A DNA stretch of 64,000 nt from Limimaricola hongkongensis DSM 17492 (GCF_000600975.2 NZ_KK088650.1:248001-312000), one strand, 5' to 3'. Counted from the stretch's first letter, positions 39,418 through 51,027 are shown. Program-made: numbers and translations. The notes: generated by a model not told the origin, from the sequence alone.

Positions 39418-39846
39418 ATGCTCGCGCGCCTGGATCGCGACCCCGCCGCAAGCCAGACCGCAAGGATCCGGGCGCCGCGCGCGGATGACTGGCTGCTGCT
39501 GGTCGGCCGCCTGCTTCTGGCGGGGCTGTTTCTCGGCGGTGCGGCGCAAAAGGCGTTCGATCCCGCGCAGGTGGCGGTCCTCTTGTCGGGCTGGCATCTT
39601 CCGGGGCTGCTGGTCTGGCCGGCGCTGGCCTACAACGCCGCCGCCGGGCTGGCGCTGGTGTTCGGCGCGGCGGTGCGGCCCGTGGCGCTGTCGCTGGCGC
39701 TCTACTGCGCCGTCACCTCGCTGTTCCATTTCCTGCCGGACGACCCGTGGCAGATGACGATCTTCGTCAAGAACTGGGCAATCGCCGGCGGCTGCCTCGC
39801 GCTGGCGGTGGCGGGGGCGGGCCGGATCGCGGTGCGGCTCAACTGA
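39418..39846 (+). CDS. DoxX family membrane protein
   Basis: The 142-residue protein has about four transmembrane helices (about 33-50, 62-80, 82-100, 115-138). It carries the DoxX features GRLLLAGLFLGGAAQKAFDP in helix 1 and a FHF motif before helix 4 (TSLFHFLPDDPWQMTIFVKNWAI). Members are poorly understood; some are linked to redox or sulfur metabolism. AAAGGAG precedes the ATG at 39418. It is divergent from gap and convergent with tkt. Confidence 0.85.
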   Translation: MLARLDRDPAASQTARIRAPRADDWLLLVGRLLLAGLFLGGAAQKAFDPAQVAVLLSGWHLPGLLVWPALAYNAAAGLALVFGAAVRPVALSLALYCAVTSLFHFLPDDPWQMTIFVKNWAIAGGCLALAVAGAGRIAVRLN

Positions 39847-39876
39847 TCGGATCGCCCCGAAACGCCGCATGCCACG

Positions 39877-39901
39877 AAAAAGGGCGGCCCGAAGGCCGCC
39901 C
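39877..39901 (-). terminator. Intrinsic terminator of tkt
   Basis: On the minus strand GGGCGGCC and GGCCGCCC enclose TTCG and are followed by TTTTT (39881-39877). It lies 25 bases after the tkt stop. Confidence 0.88.
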
Positions 39902-39926
39902 CCATGCGTTCGCGATGCGCCGCGGC

Positions 39927-41942
39927 TCAGAGCAGCGACTTCACCTTCTCGGCCACGGCCTCGGCCGTGATGCCGAACTTCTCGTAGAGCGTTTCGGCCG
40001 GGGCGGAGGCGCCGAAGCCCTCCATGCCGACGAAGCCCGCCTTGGCTTCGCGGCCACGCTCGCCCAGCAGCAGCCGGTCCCAGCTCTGGCGCACGCCCGC
40101 CTCGATGGCGACGCGGACCGGGCCCGCGGGCAGCACGCGCTTGCGGTAGGCTTCGTCCTGCGCGGCGAACAGCTCCATGCAGGGCACGGAGACGATCCGC
40201 ACGCCGATGCCCTCGGCTTCGAGCATGTCGCGCGCCTTGACCGCGATCTCCACCTCGGAGCCCGACGCCATGAGGATCGCACGGCGCTTTTCGCCCGCTT
40301 CGCGCAGCACGTAGGCGCCTTGCTCGGTCAGGTTCTTGGTCTTGTGCTCGACGCGCACCGGCGCGAGGTTCTGGCGGCTCAGCGCCAGCACCGAGGGACG
40401 GTCGGTCGCGCTCAGCGCGATTTCCCAGGCCTCGGCGGTCTCGACCGTGTCGGCGGGGCGGAACACCAGCGTGTTGGGCGTGGCGCGCAGCATCGACAGG
40501 TGCTCCACCGGCTGGTGGGTCGGGCCGTCTTCACCCAGACCGATGCTGTCATGCGTCATCACGTAGATCACCGGCTGGTGCATCAGCGCCGACAGCCGCA
40601 TGGCGCCGCGCGCGTAATCGGTGAAGGCCATGAAGGTGCCGCCATAGGGGCGCAGGCCGCCATGCAGCGCGATGCCGTTCATCGCCGCCGCCATGCCGTG
40701 CTCGCGGATGCCGTAATGGATGTAGCGGCCCGAACGGTCCTCGGGCGAGAACACGCCCATGTCGCCCGACTTGGTGTTGTTCGATCCGGTCAGGTCGGCC
40801 GAGCCGCCCACCGTTTCGGTCATCACCGGGTTGATGGCGTTGAGCACCATCTCCGAGGATTTGCGCGAGGCGACGGATTTGCCCTCTTCCACGGCCTGCT
40901 TCTTGAAGGCGCGGATCTTCGAGGCGAGCGCTTTCGGCGTCTCGCGGGCGAAGGCGCGCTCGAACTCGGCCTTCTTGCGGTCCGACAGCGCGTCGAAGCG
41001 CTCTTTCCACGCGGCGTGGGCCTGCGCGCCGCGCGCGCCCATCGCTTCCCATTGCGACTTGATGTCCGCCGGGATCTCGAACGGGCCGTGCTCCCAGCCA
41101 TAGGCGGCCTTGGTGTCGGCGATCAGCTGGCCGTCGGTCAGCGCGCCGTGGCCCTTGGCGGTGTCCTGCGCCGAGGAGCCCAGCGCGATATGCGTCTTGC
41201 AGGCGATCATCGAGGGGCGGTCATCGGCCTTGGCGGCCTCGATCGCGGCGTCGATCGCCTCGGGGTCGTGGCCGTCGATGGACTGCACGTGCCAGCCCGA
41301 GGCCTCGAAACGCTTCACCTGGTCGGTGACGTCGGCGATGGAGACCTTGCCGTCGATGGTGATGCCGTTGTCGTCGAAGAACACGACGAGCTTGGAGAGC
41401 TTCTGCATGCCCGCCAGCGCGATCGCCTCCTGGCTCACGCCCTCCATCAGGCAGCCGTCGCCGGCCATGACCCAGGTGTGGTGATCGACGATCTTGGAGC
41501 CGTATTTCGCGCGCAGCATCTCTTCGGCGATGGCGAAGCCGACCGAGTTGGCGATGCCCTGGCCGAGCGGGCCGGTGGTGGTCTCGACCGCGTCGAGATA
41601 CTCGCTCTCGGGGTGGCCGGCGGTCTTGGAACCCCACTGGCGGAAGTTCTTCAGCTCGTCGAGCGTGACCTCTTCGTAGCCGGTCAGGTGCAGCACCGAG
41701 TAGAGCAGCATCGAGCCGTGCCCGACCGACAGGATGAAGCGGTCGCGGTCGGCCCAGAGCGGCGCCTTGGGGTCGAATTTCACGTGCTTGTCGAACAGCA
41801 CCGTCGCGACATCGGCCATGCCCATGGGCATGCCGGAATGGCCGGAATTGGCGGCGGCGACGGCGTCGAGGGTGAGCGTGCGGATGGCCGCGGCCTTGTT
41901 CCAGTGCTCGGGATGCTTGTCGCGCAGGGCGGCGATGTCCAT
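39927..41942 (-). CDS. tkt: Transketolase
   Basis: Transketolase moves two-carbon units between sugar phosphates in the pentose phosphate and Calvin pathways, using thiamine diphosphate and Mg2+. The 671-residue protein has [10 protein letters not shown] near 32-41, the ThDP/Mg motif [13 protein letters not shown], the catalytic region [19 protein letters not shown], and [15 protein letters not shown]. The ATG at 41942 follows GGAGG at 7 bases. Single-gene unit with its own terminator; the coiled-coil gene diverges from it across about 210 bases. No other Calvin-cycle gene is in the window, so the pentose phosphate role is the default. Confidence 0.97.
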   Translation of the reverse strand: MDIAALRDKHPEHWNKAAAIRTLTLDAVAAANSGHSGMPMGMADVATVLFDKHVKFDPKAPLWADRDRFILSVGHGSMLLYSVLHLTGYEEVTLDELKNFRQWGSKTAGHPESEYLDAVETTTGPLGQGIANSVGFAIAEEMLRAKYGSKIVDHHTWVMAGDGCLMEGVSQEAIALAGMQKLSKLVVFFDDNGITIDGKVSIADVTDQVKRFEASGWHVQSIDGHDPEAIDAAIEAAKADDRPSMIACKTHIALGSSAQDTAKGHGALTDGQLIADTKAAYGWEHGPFEIPADIKSQWEAMGARGAQAHAAWKERFDALSDRKKAEFERAFARETPKALASKIRAFKKQAVEEGKSVASRKSSEMVLNAINPVMTETVGGSADLTGSNNTKSGDMGVFSPEDRSGRYIHYGIREHGMAAAMNGIALHGGLRPYGGTFMAFTDYARGAMRLSALMHQPVIYVMTHDSIGLGEDGPTHQPVEHLSMLRATPNTLVFRPADTVETAEAWEIALSATDRPSVLALSRQNLAPVRVEHKTKNLTEQGAYVLREAGEKRRAILMASGSEVEIAVKARDMLEAEGIGVRIVSVPCMELFAAQDEAYRKRVLPAGPVRVAIEAGVRQSWDRLLLGERGREAKAGFVGMEGFGASAPAETLYEKFGITAEAVAEKVKSLL

Positions 41943-42152
41943 GGGTGTCCTCCGGTTTGGCGTCGAAGCCGCGGCGCGGCCCCCGTGTCGCGCATGGTAT
42001 TGACAGGGGGCGGGGACGAGTTCAAGCGCGCGGGCCGGGCCTGCGCGGTTTGCGGGCCGCCGGGGCGTGGTTTAGGTTTTTGCGAAGCCCTGTGCGATTC
42101 GGACGGTCCCACGCGCCGCCCGGCGCCGGAACAGGGCAGGGCAGGCAGGGGC

Positions 42153-42629
42153 ATGATGACCGACATCACCGAATTGGAAAGCCGCCTTTCGGCGGCGCTG
42201 GACCGGATCGGCCAGGGGCTCGACCGCATCGAAAGCAGCCCGCGCGACGGCGGCGACGACGCGGCGGGGCTGGGTGCCGCGCTCGATGCGCAGCAGCAGG
42301 CCAATGCCGAGCTGGAAGACCGCCTCAAGGCGCTGCGCGACGAGCAGGACAACCGCCTCGCGGCCTTCGAGGCGCGGATCGAGGCGCAGAACGCCCAGAT
42401 GGCGGATCTCGACGGGCAGCTGCAATCGCTGCGCCGCTCCAATGCCGAGCTGCGCGAGGTCGCGGGCGAGCTGCGCGACGCGATGGCGGCCGAGCTGGCC
42501 GACCCGACGCTGATCGACCGGGCCATGGCCGCCGAGCTGGACGCGCTGCGCGCCGAGCGCGACGCCGAGGTGGCCGAGCTGGACGCGGTGCTGTCCGAAC
42601 TGAAACCGCTGGTCGAGGAGCGCGACTGA
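42153..42629 (+). CDS. Coiled-coil protein upstream of zapA
   Basis: The 158-residue cytoplasmic protein is almost entirely heptad-patterned coiled coil (about 5-155), rich in Ala, Glu, Leu, Arg and Asp, with no membrane segment or cysteine. Two adjacent ATG codons (42153, 42156) follow GCAGGGG. Its TGA overlaps the zapA ATG (TGATG), so the two are translationally coupled and a role in division is likely by context, not by homology. The frame is open far upstream, but that part runs antisense through tkt. Confidence 0.75.
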   Translation: MMTDITELESRLSAALDRIGQGLDRIESSPRDGGDDAAGLGAALDAQQQANAELEDRLKALRDEQDNRLAAFEARIEAQNAQMADLDGQLQSLRRSNAELREVAGELRDAMAAELADPTLIDRAMAAELDALRAERDAEVAELDAVLSELKPLVEERD

Positions 42630-43036
42630 TGCCGCAGGTTGAAATCACCATCGGCGGGCGGGAGTTCACCGTCGCCTGCCAGTCGGGCGAGGAGCCTTAT
42701 CTCGAGGCCGCCGCGCGGCTGCTCGACGAAGAGGCCGCCAACCTCGCGCATCAATCCGGGCGCATGCCCGAGAGCAAGATGCTGCTGATGGCCGGGCTGA
42801 TGCTCGCCGACCGGACGGCGGGGCTCGAGGACCGGCTGCGCCAGACCGAGAATTACGCCCGGCAGGTGGAAAAGCGGCTGAGCCAGACCGAGGCGGCGCT
42901 CAACAAGTCGCGCTCGGACCCCGAGAGGGTCGAGGTCGAGGTGCCGGTGATCCCGCACGGGCTGGTCGAGATGCTGGCCGAGATGACGGCGCGGGCCGAG
43001 GCGCTGGCCGAGCGGGTCGAGAAGGCGGGCGTCTGA
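42629..43036 (+). CDS. zapA: Cell division protein ZapA
   Basis: ZapA binds and bundles FtsZ at the division ring. The 135-residue protein has the family start VEITIGGREFTVACQSGEEPYLEAAARLLDE-like opening (within residues 4-34) and a C-terminal coiled coil (about 65-132), longer than the usual ~110-residue ZapA. It begins with the ATG at 42629 in a TGATG overlap with the coiled-coil gene. No 6S RNA gene, often found beside zapA, is visible here. It converges on the small secreted protein gene with 7 bases between. Confidence 0.9.
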   Translation: MPQVEITIGGREFTVACQSGEEPYLEAAARLLDEEAANLAHQSGRMPESKMLLMAGLMLADRTAGLEDRLRQTENYARQVEKRLSQTEAALNKSRSDPERVEVEVPVIPHGLVEMLAEMTARAEALAERVEKAGV

Positions 43037-43043
43037 TCGGCGC

Positions 43044-43433
43044 CTAGCCCGCGCCTTCGTGCACCTCGATGTAGTCGGGCCGCCCGGCGCGGCCGATGAC
43101 CCGGACCCAGACGTAATGCCCGCGCCCGCTGCGGATGTCGTCGAGGATATAGGCCGGCGCGCCCGGCCCGCGCGCGTAGAGATCGGGGATGCGCGCGCGC
43201 ATGTCGCGCGAGGCGAACAGCCCGTCGCCCCCGTCGCCCTCGTCGCGCCGCCCGAAACGATGGAAGTTCGCGCGGTCCTGCTGAAGGATCGCGCCGATCC
43301 CGGAAAGACGGACCCCGCGCGAGTTCACCATGTCGTTGGGGGACAGCCATGCGGCGTAGGAGGTGATCACCTCCTGCGCCAGCGCGGGCGGCGCCAGCAT
43401 CGCCAGCGCGGCGGCAAGGACCAGGGATTTCAT
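43044..43433 (-). CDS. Small secreted hypothetical protein
   Basis: The 129-residue precursor has a strong signal peptide (h-region LVLAAALAMLAPPALA, cut near 19) and a mature part of about 110 residues without cysteine. It contains WLSPNDMVNSRGVRLSGIGA-type sequence and the pattern GHYVWVRVIGRAGRPDYIEVHEG at its end. I do not recognise the family. TGGAGG precedes the ATG at 43433; the open frame upstream has no ribosome site. A terminator of the upstream grxD gene separates them, so it probably has its own promoter. Confidence 0.72.
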   Translation of the reverse strand: MKSLVLAAALAMLAPPALAQEVITSYAAWLSPNDMVNSRGVRLSGIGAILQQDRANFHRFGRRDEGDGGDGLFASRDMRARIPDLYARGPGAPAYILDDIRSGRGHYVWVRVIGRAGRPDYIEVHEGAG

Positions 43434-43510
43434 CGCAACACCTCCACCAATCGAAAACCTGCGAGAAACTGTGCAGGCCGCGCCCGGTTGACGCAAGGGA
43501 AGGTTGCGCG

Positions 43511-43546
43511 CAAAGAAAAGGCCGCGATCGCGAGGATCGCGGCCTT
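43511..43546 (-). terminator. Intrinsic terminator of the bolA-grxD unit
   Basis: A perfect 12-bp stem (AAGGCCGCGATC, 43518-43529, with 43535-43546) and a 5-base loop are followed on the minus strand by TTTCTTTG. It lies 21 bases after the grxD stop. Confidence 0.82.
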
Positions 43547-43567
43547 CGAGGTCTCTCGCCGGGGGCG

Positions 43568-43951
43568 TCAGCCCTTGTTGGCTTCGCGGATCTTCTCGGC
43601 GGCGTCGCGGTCGAAGGCCACGCCGTTCTGCTCCAGCATCTGGTCCAGCTCACCCGACAGCGTCATCTCGGTGATGATGTCGCAGCCGCCGACGAACTCG
43701 CCCTTGACGTAGAGCTGCGGGATGGTCGGCCAGTCGGAGTAATCCTTGACGCCCTGGCGGATGTCGTTGTCCTCCAGCACGTTCACGTCCCGGAAGTCGA
43801 GGTTCATGAAGTTGAGCACGCCGGCGACGCGGCTGGAAAAGCCGCATTGCGGCATGGTCTTGGTGCCCTTCATGAAAAGCACGACGTCGTTCGACTTGAC
43901 GATCTCGTCGATGCGGCTCTTGGCGTCGGTCGCGTTGTCCTGCGCGGTCAT
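43568..43951 (-). CDS. grxD: Monothiol glutaredoxin (Grx4/GrxD, CGFS type)
   Basis: CGFS glutaredoxins carry and transfer [2Fe-2S] clusters, usually together with BolA proteins. The 127-residue protein has the active site CGFS (C36-S39) in MPQCGFSSR, the [17 protein letters not shown] glutathione-binding segment (TIPQ loop, GGCD) and the lysine in FMKGTK. The ATG at 43951 follows AAGGA. The gene lies immediately downstream of bolA on the same strand, the classical pairing for iron-sulfur trafficking. Confidence 0.95.
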   Translation of the reverse strand: MTAQDNATDAKSRIDEIVKSNDVVLFMKGTKTMPQCGFSSRVAGVLNFMNLDFRDVNVLEDNDIRQGVKDYSDWPTIPQLYVKGEFVGGCDIITEMTLSGELDQMLEQNGVAFDRDAAEKIREANKG

Positions 43952-43980
43952 AGCTCGTGTCCTTTGCGGGAATGGGGGGG

Positions 43981-44223
43981 TCAGTCGGGCGCCTTGGTGG
44001 TCAGCGCCAGCGCGTGCAGATCGCCTGCGGGGCCGTCCATGCGGCCCTTGAGCGCGGCGTAGACGGCGCGTTGCTGCTGCACCCGATTCTGGCCGCGAAA
44101 GCTTTCGTCGATCACCTCGGCGGCGTAATGATTGCCGTCTCCGGCGAGATCGGTGATGGCAATCTTCGCCTCCGGAAAGCTCTCGCGGATCAGATCCTCG
44201 ATTTCCTGTGCGCTCATCGCCAT
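43981..44223 (-). CDS. bolA: BolA family protein
   Basis: The 80-residue protein has the BolA fold with the conserved [20 protein letters not shown] segment and the C-terminal signature [15 protein letters not shown] followed by HALAL. With CGFS glutaredoxins, BolA proteins form a bridged [2Fe-2S] complex, and the glutaredoxin gene lies 29 bases downstream. It belongs to the short BolA2/IbaG-like group. GAGG precedes the ATG at 44223; an internal ATG at 44217 is possible. A GC-rich imperfect hairpin separates it from purL upstream. Confidence 0.93.
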   Translation of the reverse strand: MAMSAQEIEDLIRESFPEAKIAITDLAGDGNHYAAEVIDESFRGQNRVQQQRAVYAALKGRMDGPAGDLHALALTTKAPD

Positions 44224-44314
44224 GGGGTCGTCCTCGCAGTTTGTGTCGCTTCAGATGTAGGCGGCGCCCCGGCGGCACGCAAGGCCGCCGCCGGGGCAGT
44301 GAGAGGGCCGGGGG

Positions 44315-46504
<2,190 letters not shown>

Positions 46505-46585
46505 GCGGGCGCTCTCCTGCTGGTCGCGCGCGTCATACAATCAGGCCGCCGCAGGGGAAAGCGGCTTTCGGCCGGGCGTGGCGGA

Positions 46586-47113
46586 TCAGGCGGCGGTTTC
46601 GCGATGGCGCGCCGCCAGCCAGCCCCGCGCGCAGAACAGCACGAACAGCAGGACGCCCGCGTTCAGCGGCAGGGCCGGGGCGGGCGGATAGGCCAGAACG
46701 AGCGCCCCGAGGAGCGCCAGAAGCACCAGCGCCAGCGATCCGCGGCGGCTGCCGGGGCCGGGCCGCCCGACAAGGCCGCGCGGCGTCAGCAGCGTCAGCC
46801 CGGCGCCGGTCAGCGCCACGCTAAGAAGCAGCAGCGGGGGGATGTGGCCCAGCATCCAGTCGCGCGGCCCGGCCAGCCCGGCGAGATGCAGCGTTTCGAT
46901 CAGCGGCGCGCAGAGCAGGGTGAACAGGTTGATCCCGAGCGCGATCCCGTCCGGCGCCCGCCGCCGCCATGCCAGCGCCGCGAAGACCGTGAGCGCGAGG
47001 GTGGCGCCGGTCCAGCCCGCAGCGCGCAGGTCGCCGGTGAACAGCCAGAGGGCCAGAAAGCCCAGACCCGGCCAGCTTTCGATAAAGGGCGGCAGGGGCT
47101 TGGATGGGGGCAT
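46586..47113 (-). CDS. Small integral membrane protein, unknown function
   Basis: The 175-residue protein is hydrophobic with about six transmembrane helices (about 18-32, 35-52, 60-80, 88-110, 122-140, 145-163) and a few basic loops. I do not recognise a family. The ATG at 47113 follows GAGAGCGAT; a GTG at 47137 would add eight residues but lacks a ribosome site. It is 81 bases upstream of purL on the same strand and may be co-transcribed. Confidence 0.65.
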   Translation of the reverse strand: MPPSKPLPPFIESWPGLGFLALWLFTGDLRAAGWTGATLALTVFAALAWRRRAPDGIALGINLFTLLCAPLIETLHLAGLAGPRDWMLGHIPPLLLLSVALTGAGLTLLTPRGLVGRPGPGSRRGSLALVLLALLGALVLAYPPAPALPLNAGVLLFVLFCARGWLAARHRETAA

Positions 47114-47198
47114 GGCGGATCGCTCTCGAAAAGACACAACTATAAGGAGTGAACCGGAGAGCGATGCGCCGGGTCAAGCGTCGCCATTCCTCGGGCGA

Positions 47199-47588
47199 TC
47201 AGCGTTCCTCGCAAAACCGCAGCCGGTTGGAGAAGGGGTCGATCACGATCATCTCGTCGCCCCATGGCCGGGTTTCGATGTCGGGGCGGGCGTTCGGGTT
47301 GCGCTTGGCGTGCAGCGCGTCGCGAAAGGCGCTCAGCCCCTCGACCGGAAGATAGGCCGCGGCGCCGGGGCTGGCATCGCCGTTATGGCCGGTCAGGTGC
47401 AGCACCGCGCCGCCGCGCGCGATCTCGGCGTAAAGCGGCCTTCCGGGGGCGAAGCGGTGCTCCCACTTCACGCGAAACCCGAGGAAATCGATGTAGAAGC
47501 TGCGGGCCAGCGCCTCGTCGAAAATCCGGAAGATCGGCACCGGCATCGCGAATCTGGGGGGCTGTGATTTCGGGTCGAAGTTCCGCAT
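47199..47588 (-). CDS. VOC/glyoxalase superfamily protein
   Basis: The 129-residue protein has the vicinal-oxygen-chelate fold of glyoxalase and bleomycin-resistance proteins: IFRIFDEALARSFYIDFLGF near the start, GGAVLHLTGH, and the terminal PWGDEMIVIDPFSNRLRF. Histidine and glutamate residues at the usual metal positions are only partly present, so a binding protein is as likely as an enzyme. AAAGGG precedes the ATG at 47588. The candidate small RNA ends about 70 bases upstream. Confidence 0.82.
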   Translation of the reverse strand: MRNFDPKSQPPRFAMPVPIFRIFDEALARSFYIDFLGFRVKWEHRFAPGRPLYAEIARGGAVLHLTGHNGDASPGAAAYLPVEGLSAFRDALHAKRNPNARPDIETRPWGDEMIVIDPFSNRLRFCEER

Positions 47589-47658
47589 CGCGCCGCCCTT
47601 TCGTGCCGGTTGGCGACAGGGTGCGCCGGGCAGCGGGTCTCGGGCAAGCCGACAGGGC

Positions 47659-47737
47659 AAAAAAAAGCCGGGCACAACGGCCCGGCAAGTCCAACAGGGA
47701 GGTATGAAGCGATGCGCCGCAAAGCAGCATCGGCTTC
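47659..47737 (-). ncRNA. Candidate small RNA (about 79 nt)
   Basis: On the minus strand, starting 7 bases after a predicted -10, the transcript would fold into a 5' hairpin (GAAGCCGATGC with GCATCGCTTC, 47737-47706, one bulged C), then a single-stranded linker containing CCTCCC, then a terminator stem GCCGGGC/GCCCGGC and eight T (47666-47659). This hairpin, C-rich linker and terminator order is that of trans-acting sRNAs; CCTCCC could pair with ribosome-binding sites. It lies between the LysR and VOC genes. Overlapping open frames do not look like protein. No family match is claimed. Confidence 0.6.
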
Positions 47738-47744
47738 GAAAGGT

Positions 47745-47773
47745 GAAATAGTGGGCACCAAGTGAACGATCAA
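47745..47773 (-). promoter_or_regulatory. Predicted promoter of the candidate small RNA
   Basis: On the minus strand TTGATC (47773-47768) and TATTTC (47750-47745) are separated by 17 bases. The first paired base of the RNA hairpin lies at the expected start position, 47737. Confidence 0.55.
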
Positions 47774-47854
47774 GTTCAAAACCCCTGACATGGCGGCAAC
47801 TCCGCCATGCGCCATGCGCATGACTGTTTGCCGGGCAGTTTTCGGGCGGTTTGC

Positions 47855-48760
47855 CTAATCCTGCGCCTGTTCGCGAAGTTTGCGGCGATGCGCCTGCACC
47901 TCCTCCTGCACGAAATCGCGAAAGGCGCCGACGCGCTTGGATTGGCGCAGCTCCTCGGGATAGGCGAGAAACACCGGCACCTCGCCGGATTCGAGATCCG
48001 GCAGCACCCGCAGCAGTCCCGGGAAATGCTCGTTGAGGTAATTGGGCAGCACGCCGACGCCGAGATTGTTGAGCACCGCCTGCAGCACCCCGAAATAGTT
48101 GTTCACGGTAAGCGTGGAGGGGATGTTGTGGGCCATCAGCTCCTGCACCATCGCCGCCCCGGCGGAGACCTGCGCCGAGCTGGGATTCTGACAGATCAGC
48201 CGGTGGTGTTCGAAATCCTCGACCCGCGCGATCGATCCCGCTGTGTCGAGATATTGCTGTGTCGCGTAAAGCCGCATCCGCACGTTCATCAGCCGCTTGC
48301 GGATCAGGTCGGCCTGGCTCGGCTCCTTCATGCGGATGGCCACGTCGGCCTCGCGCATCGGCAGGTCGAGCACGCGCTCCTCGAGGATCAGGTCGATCTT
48401 GAGGTTGGGGTAGCGTTCATAGAGCTTGGGCAGGCGCGGCGCCAGCCACAGCGTGCCGAAACCGATCGGCGTGGTCACCCGAAGCTCGCCGAAGACCTCT
48501 TCCTCGCTGTCGCGGATGCGCGCGGCGGCGGCGTCGAGCCGCTTGGTCATCGCCCGCGTCGCGTCGAACAGCAATTCGCCCTGCTCGGTCAGGATCAGCC
48601 CGCGCGCATGGCGGTGAAACAGCGTGGTGTTGAGCTGCTCTTCAAGGGCGCGGATCTGCCGGCTGACCGCCGACTGGCTCAGATGCAGCGAATCGCCCGC
48701 ATGGGTGAGGCTGCCCGCATCCGCCACCGCATGAAAAATCCGCAGCTTGTCCCAGTCCAT
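47855..48760 (-). CDS. LysR regulator, LsrB/VtlR-like
   Basis: The 301-residue regulator starts [20 protein letters not shown] and has a winged helix ([19 protein letters not shown]) and a LysR effector domain ([19 protein letters not shown] onward). The N-terminal half closely follows what I recall of LsrB/VtlR regulators of Rhizobiales, including [14 protein letters not shown]. Those control redox, envelope and small-RNA genes. The equivalence is from memory of motifs, not an alignment. The neighbouring candidate sRNA gene downstream is therefore interesting. A dyad CCATA-N9-TATGG (48869-48887) upstream could be an operator. Confidence 0.88.
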   Translation of the reverse strand: MDWDKLRIFHAVADAGSLTHAGDSLHLSQSAVSRQIRALEEQLNTTLFHRHARGLILTEQGELLFDATRAMTKRLDAAAARIRDSEEEVFGELRVTTPIGFGTLWLAPRLPKLYERYPNLKIDLILEERVLDLPMREADVAIRMKEPSQADLIRKRLMNVRMRLYATQQYLDTAGSIARVEDFEHHRLICQNPSSAQVSAGAAMVQELMAHNIPSTLTVNNYFGVLQAVLNNLGVGVLPNYLNEHFPGLLRVLPDLESGEVPVFLAYPEELRQSKRVGAFRDFVQEEVQAHRRKLREQAQD

Positions 48761-49105
48761 CGTTTCTCGCCCCGCCTGCTGTCATCCATCCGGACATCTA
48801 TGGCCCGGTGCCGCGCTTGCAAAGCGCTTGCGCCGATTTCCGCCTTCACGCCAGAGACACCCCGCATACCATACCGGCAAAATATGGAATTTGCCGAATT
48901 TCTTGCCGTTGCCGGCGGGCGGGCGTCATCCCTGTGCCCTGCCTGTCTCACCGATCCGCCGCCGCCCGCCGCCATCCGCCGCCGTCCGGTCCGGGGGACG
49001 GACAAAGCACTGATGGATTTCCCCGGCAAAGCCCCGTATGTCCTTGGCCCTGAAGCCCGGCCGGAACCGGGCGTGAAAAGACGTGGCGAAAGGCGGGGTT
49101 GCGCG
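48761..49105. other. 345-base divergent intergenic region, LysR and murI
   Basis: No gene recognised. It holds the dyad CCATA-N9-TATGG (48869-48887), an AT-rich patch around 48880-48905 and a C/G-rich low-complexity stretch (48940-48990). A frame open into murI from 48893 has unconvincing composition. No clear -35/-10 pair was found for murI. Confidence 0.5.
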
Positions 49106-49918
49106 ATGGCGGTCGGGATTTTCGATAGTGGCCTTGGCGGGCTCACGGTGCTGGGCGCGATCGAAAAGCGCCTGCCCGAGCTGCCCTTGGTCTATTACGG
49201 CGACAACGCCCATGCGCCCTACGGCGTGCGCACCGCCGACGACATCTATGACCTGACCACGCGCGCGACCGAGCGGCTGTTCGACGCGGGCTGCGATCTG
49301 GTGATCCTTGCCTGCAACACCGCGAGCGCCGCCGCGCTGCGCCGGATGCAGGAGGGCTGGGTGCCCAAGGGCAAGCGCGTGCTCGGCGTCTTCGTGCCGC
49401 TGATCGAGGCGCTGACCGAACGGCACTGGGGCGACAATTCGCCGCCGCGCGAGGTGGACGTGAAACATGTCGCGCTGTTCGCCACGCCCGCCACCGTGCG
49501 CTCCCGCGCGTTCCAGCGCGAGCTGGCCTTTCGCGCCATCGGCGTCGATGTCGAGGCGCAGGCCTGCGGCGGCGTGGTCGACGCGATCGAGGAGGGCGAC
49601 CTGATCCTCGCCGAGGCGCTGGTGCGCAGCCATGTCGACGCGCTCAAGCGCAAGATGCCCGAACCCGACGCCGCGATCCTCGGCTGCACCCATTACCCGC
49701 TGATGGCCGAAACGTTCCAGGAGGCGCTCGGCCCGCGGGTCAAGGTGTTCAGCCAGGCCGATCTGGTGGCCGAGAGCCTTGCCGATTACCTTGTCCGCCG
49801 GCCCGAAATGGTCGGGCCGGGCACCGAGGCCGGGTTCCTGACCACCGGCAATCCGCGGCAGGTCTCGACCCGCGCGACCCAGTTCTTGCGCCGCAAGATC
49901 GATTTCGTCGCGGCGTGA
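49106..49918 (+). CDS. murI: Glutamate racemase
   Basis: MurI interconverts L- and D-glutamate to supply D-Glu for peptidoglycan. The 270-residue protein has [12 protein letters not shown] (D7, S8), [11 protein letters not shown], the first catalytic cysteine in ACNTASA (C70) and the second in GCTHYPL (C194). The cofactor-free mechanism needs both cysteines, and both are present. The ATG at 49106 is preceded only by a weak GGCGGGG; GTG 49073 in frame would add 11 basic residues. argC follows after 80 bases. Confidence 0.95.
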   Translation: MAVGIFDSGLGGLTVLGAIEKRLPELPLVYYGDNAHAPYGVRTADDIYDLTTRATERLFDAGCDLVILACNTASAAALRRMQEGWVPKGKRVLGVFVPLIEALTERHWGDNSPPREVDVKHVALFATPATVRSRAFQRELAFRAIGVDVEAQACGGVVDAIEEGDLILAEALVRSHVDALKRKMPEPDAAILGCTHYPLMAETFQEALGPRVKVFSQADLVAESLADYLVRRPEMVGPGTEAGFLTTGNPRQVSTRATQFLRRKIDFVAA

Positions 49919-49932
49919 TGCCGCACGGTTTC

Positions 49933-49959
49933 GGCCGCGCCCGGCACTGGCGCGCGGCC
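49933..49959 (+). terminator. Possible terminator after murI
   Basis: GGCCGCGC (49933-49940) and GCGCGGCC (49952-49959) enclose an 11-base loop and are followed by TTGATGCTT, which is only weakly T-rich. Confidence 0.4.
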
Positions 49960-49998
49960 TTGATGCTTCCCATCTGATACTCCGACAGGAGCCACGCC

Positions 49999-51027
49999 AT
50001 GACCCATTCCGCCGCCATTCTCGGGGCCTCCGGCTATACCGGGGCCGAGCTCGTCCGCCTGATCGCGACCCATCCGGGGCTCGAGGTCGCGGCGCTGTCG
50101 GGCGACCGCAAGGCAGGCATGGCGATGGGCGAGGTGTTCCCGCATCTTGCGCATCTCGACCTGCCGGCGCTGTGCAAGATCGAGCAGATCGACTTCTCCG
50201 CCATCGACATCGTGTTCTGCGCGCTGCCGCACGCGATGAGCCAGGCGGTGATCGCGGATCTGCCGAAGGATCTGAAGATCGTCGATCTCTCCGCCGATTT
50301 CCGGCTGCGGGGTGATGGCGAATACGAGAAGTGGTACGGCAAGCCCCATGCCGCGATGGATCTGCAGGCAGAGGCGGTCTACGGCCTGACCGAATTCTAC
50401 CGCGACGAGATCCGCGCGGCCCGGCTCGTTGCAGGAACGGGCTGCAACGCGGCGACCGTGCAGTTCGCGCTGCGTCCGCTGATCGAGAAAGAGCTAATCG
50501 ATCTCGACGACATCGTCTGCGACCTCAAGAACGGGGTCTCGGGCGCGGGCCGCTCGCTCAAGGAAAACATGCTCTTTGCGGAGCGCAGCGAGGACGTGCT
50601 GGCCTATTCGGCGGGCGGCACGCATCGGCACTTGGGCGAATTCGATCAGGAATTCTCGGCCATCGCGGGGCGCGACGTGCGCATTCTCTTCACCCCGCAC
50701 CTGGTGCCGGTGAACCGCGGCATCCTCGCCTCGTGCTACGTGAAGGGTGACGCGCAAGCCGTTCACGAGGCGCTGACATCGCGCTACGCCAATGAGCCGT
50801 TCCTGCGCGTGCTGCCCTTCGGCAAGCTGCCGGGGATGAGCCATGTGCAGGGGTCGAACTTCTGCCATCTGGGCGTCGCGGGCGACCGCGTCTCGGGCCG
50901 CACGCTCGTCGTCTCGACGCTCGACAATCTGTGCAAGGGTTCGTCGGGGCAGGCGCTGCAGAACGCCAATTTGATGCTCGGCCTGCCCGAAACCGAGGGG
51001 CTGATGCTGGCCCCGGTGTTTCCCTGA
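49999..51027 (+). CDS. argC: N-acetyl-gamma-glutamyl-phosphate reductase
   Basis: ArgC reduces N-acetylglutamyl phosphate to the semialdehyde in arginine synthesis with NADPH. The 342-residue protein starts with the dinucleotide motif [14 protein letters not shown] and has the catalytic cysteine in AGTGCNAAT (C149), the [13 protein letters not shown] region and [17 protein letters not shown] lies upstream of the ATG. The stop overlaps the ccmE start (TGATG), so arginine and cytochrome c maturation genes share a transcript here, a gene order rather than a functional link. Confidence 0.97.
   Translation: MTHSAAILGASGYTGAELVRLIATHPGLEVAALSGDRKAGMAMGEVFPHLAHLDLPALCKIEQIDFSAIDIVFCALPHAMSQAVIADLPKDLKIVDLSADFRLRGDGEYEKWYGKPHAAMDLQAEAVYGLTEFYRDEIRAARLVAGTGCNAATVQFALRPLIEKELIDLDDIVCDLKNGVSGAGRSLKENMLFAERSEDVLAYSAGGTHRHLGEFDQEFSAIAGRDVRILFTPHLVPVNRGILASCYVKGDAQAVHEALTSRYANEPFLRVLPFGKLPGMSHVQGSNFCHLGVAGDRVSGRTLVVSTLDNLCKGSSGQALQNANLMLGLPETEGLMLAPVFP

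Noticed and set aside
39747..42629. A 960-codon open frame on the plus strand ending with the coiled-coil gene
   Set aside because: Most of it runs antisense through tkt, which has unmistakable transketolase motifs. Only the last 158 codons, after the ribosome site at 42143-42151, are protein-like.
43037..43567. Search for a 6S RNA gene next to zapA
   Set aside because: The gap after zapA is only 7 bases, and neither it nor the 134 bases before grxD forms the long bulged hairpin expected.
47468..47821. A minus-strand frame starting [20 protein letters not shown] before the VOC gene
   Set aside because: It would have to run through a strong terminator hairpin with eight T and then into the VOC gene in a wrong frame. 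The promoter, hairpin and terminator arrangement of a small RNA explains the stretch better.
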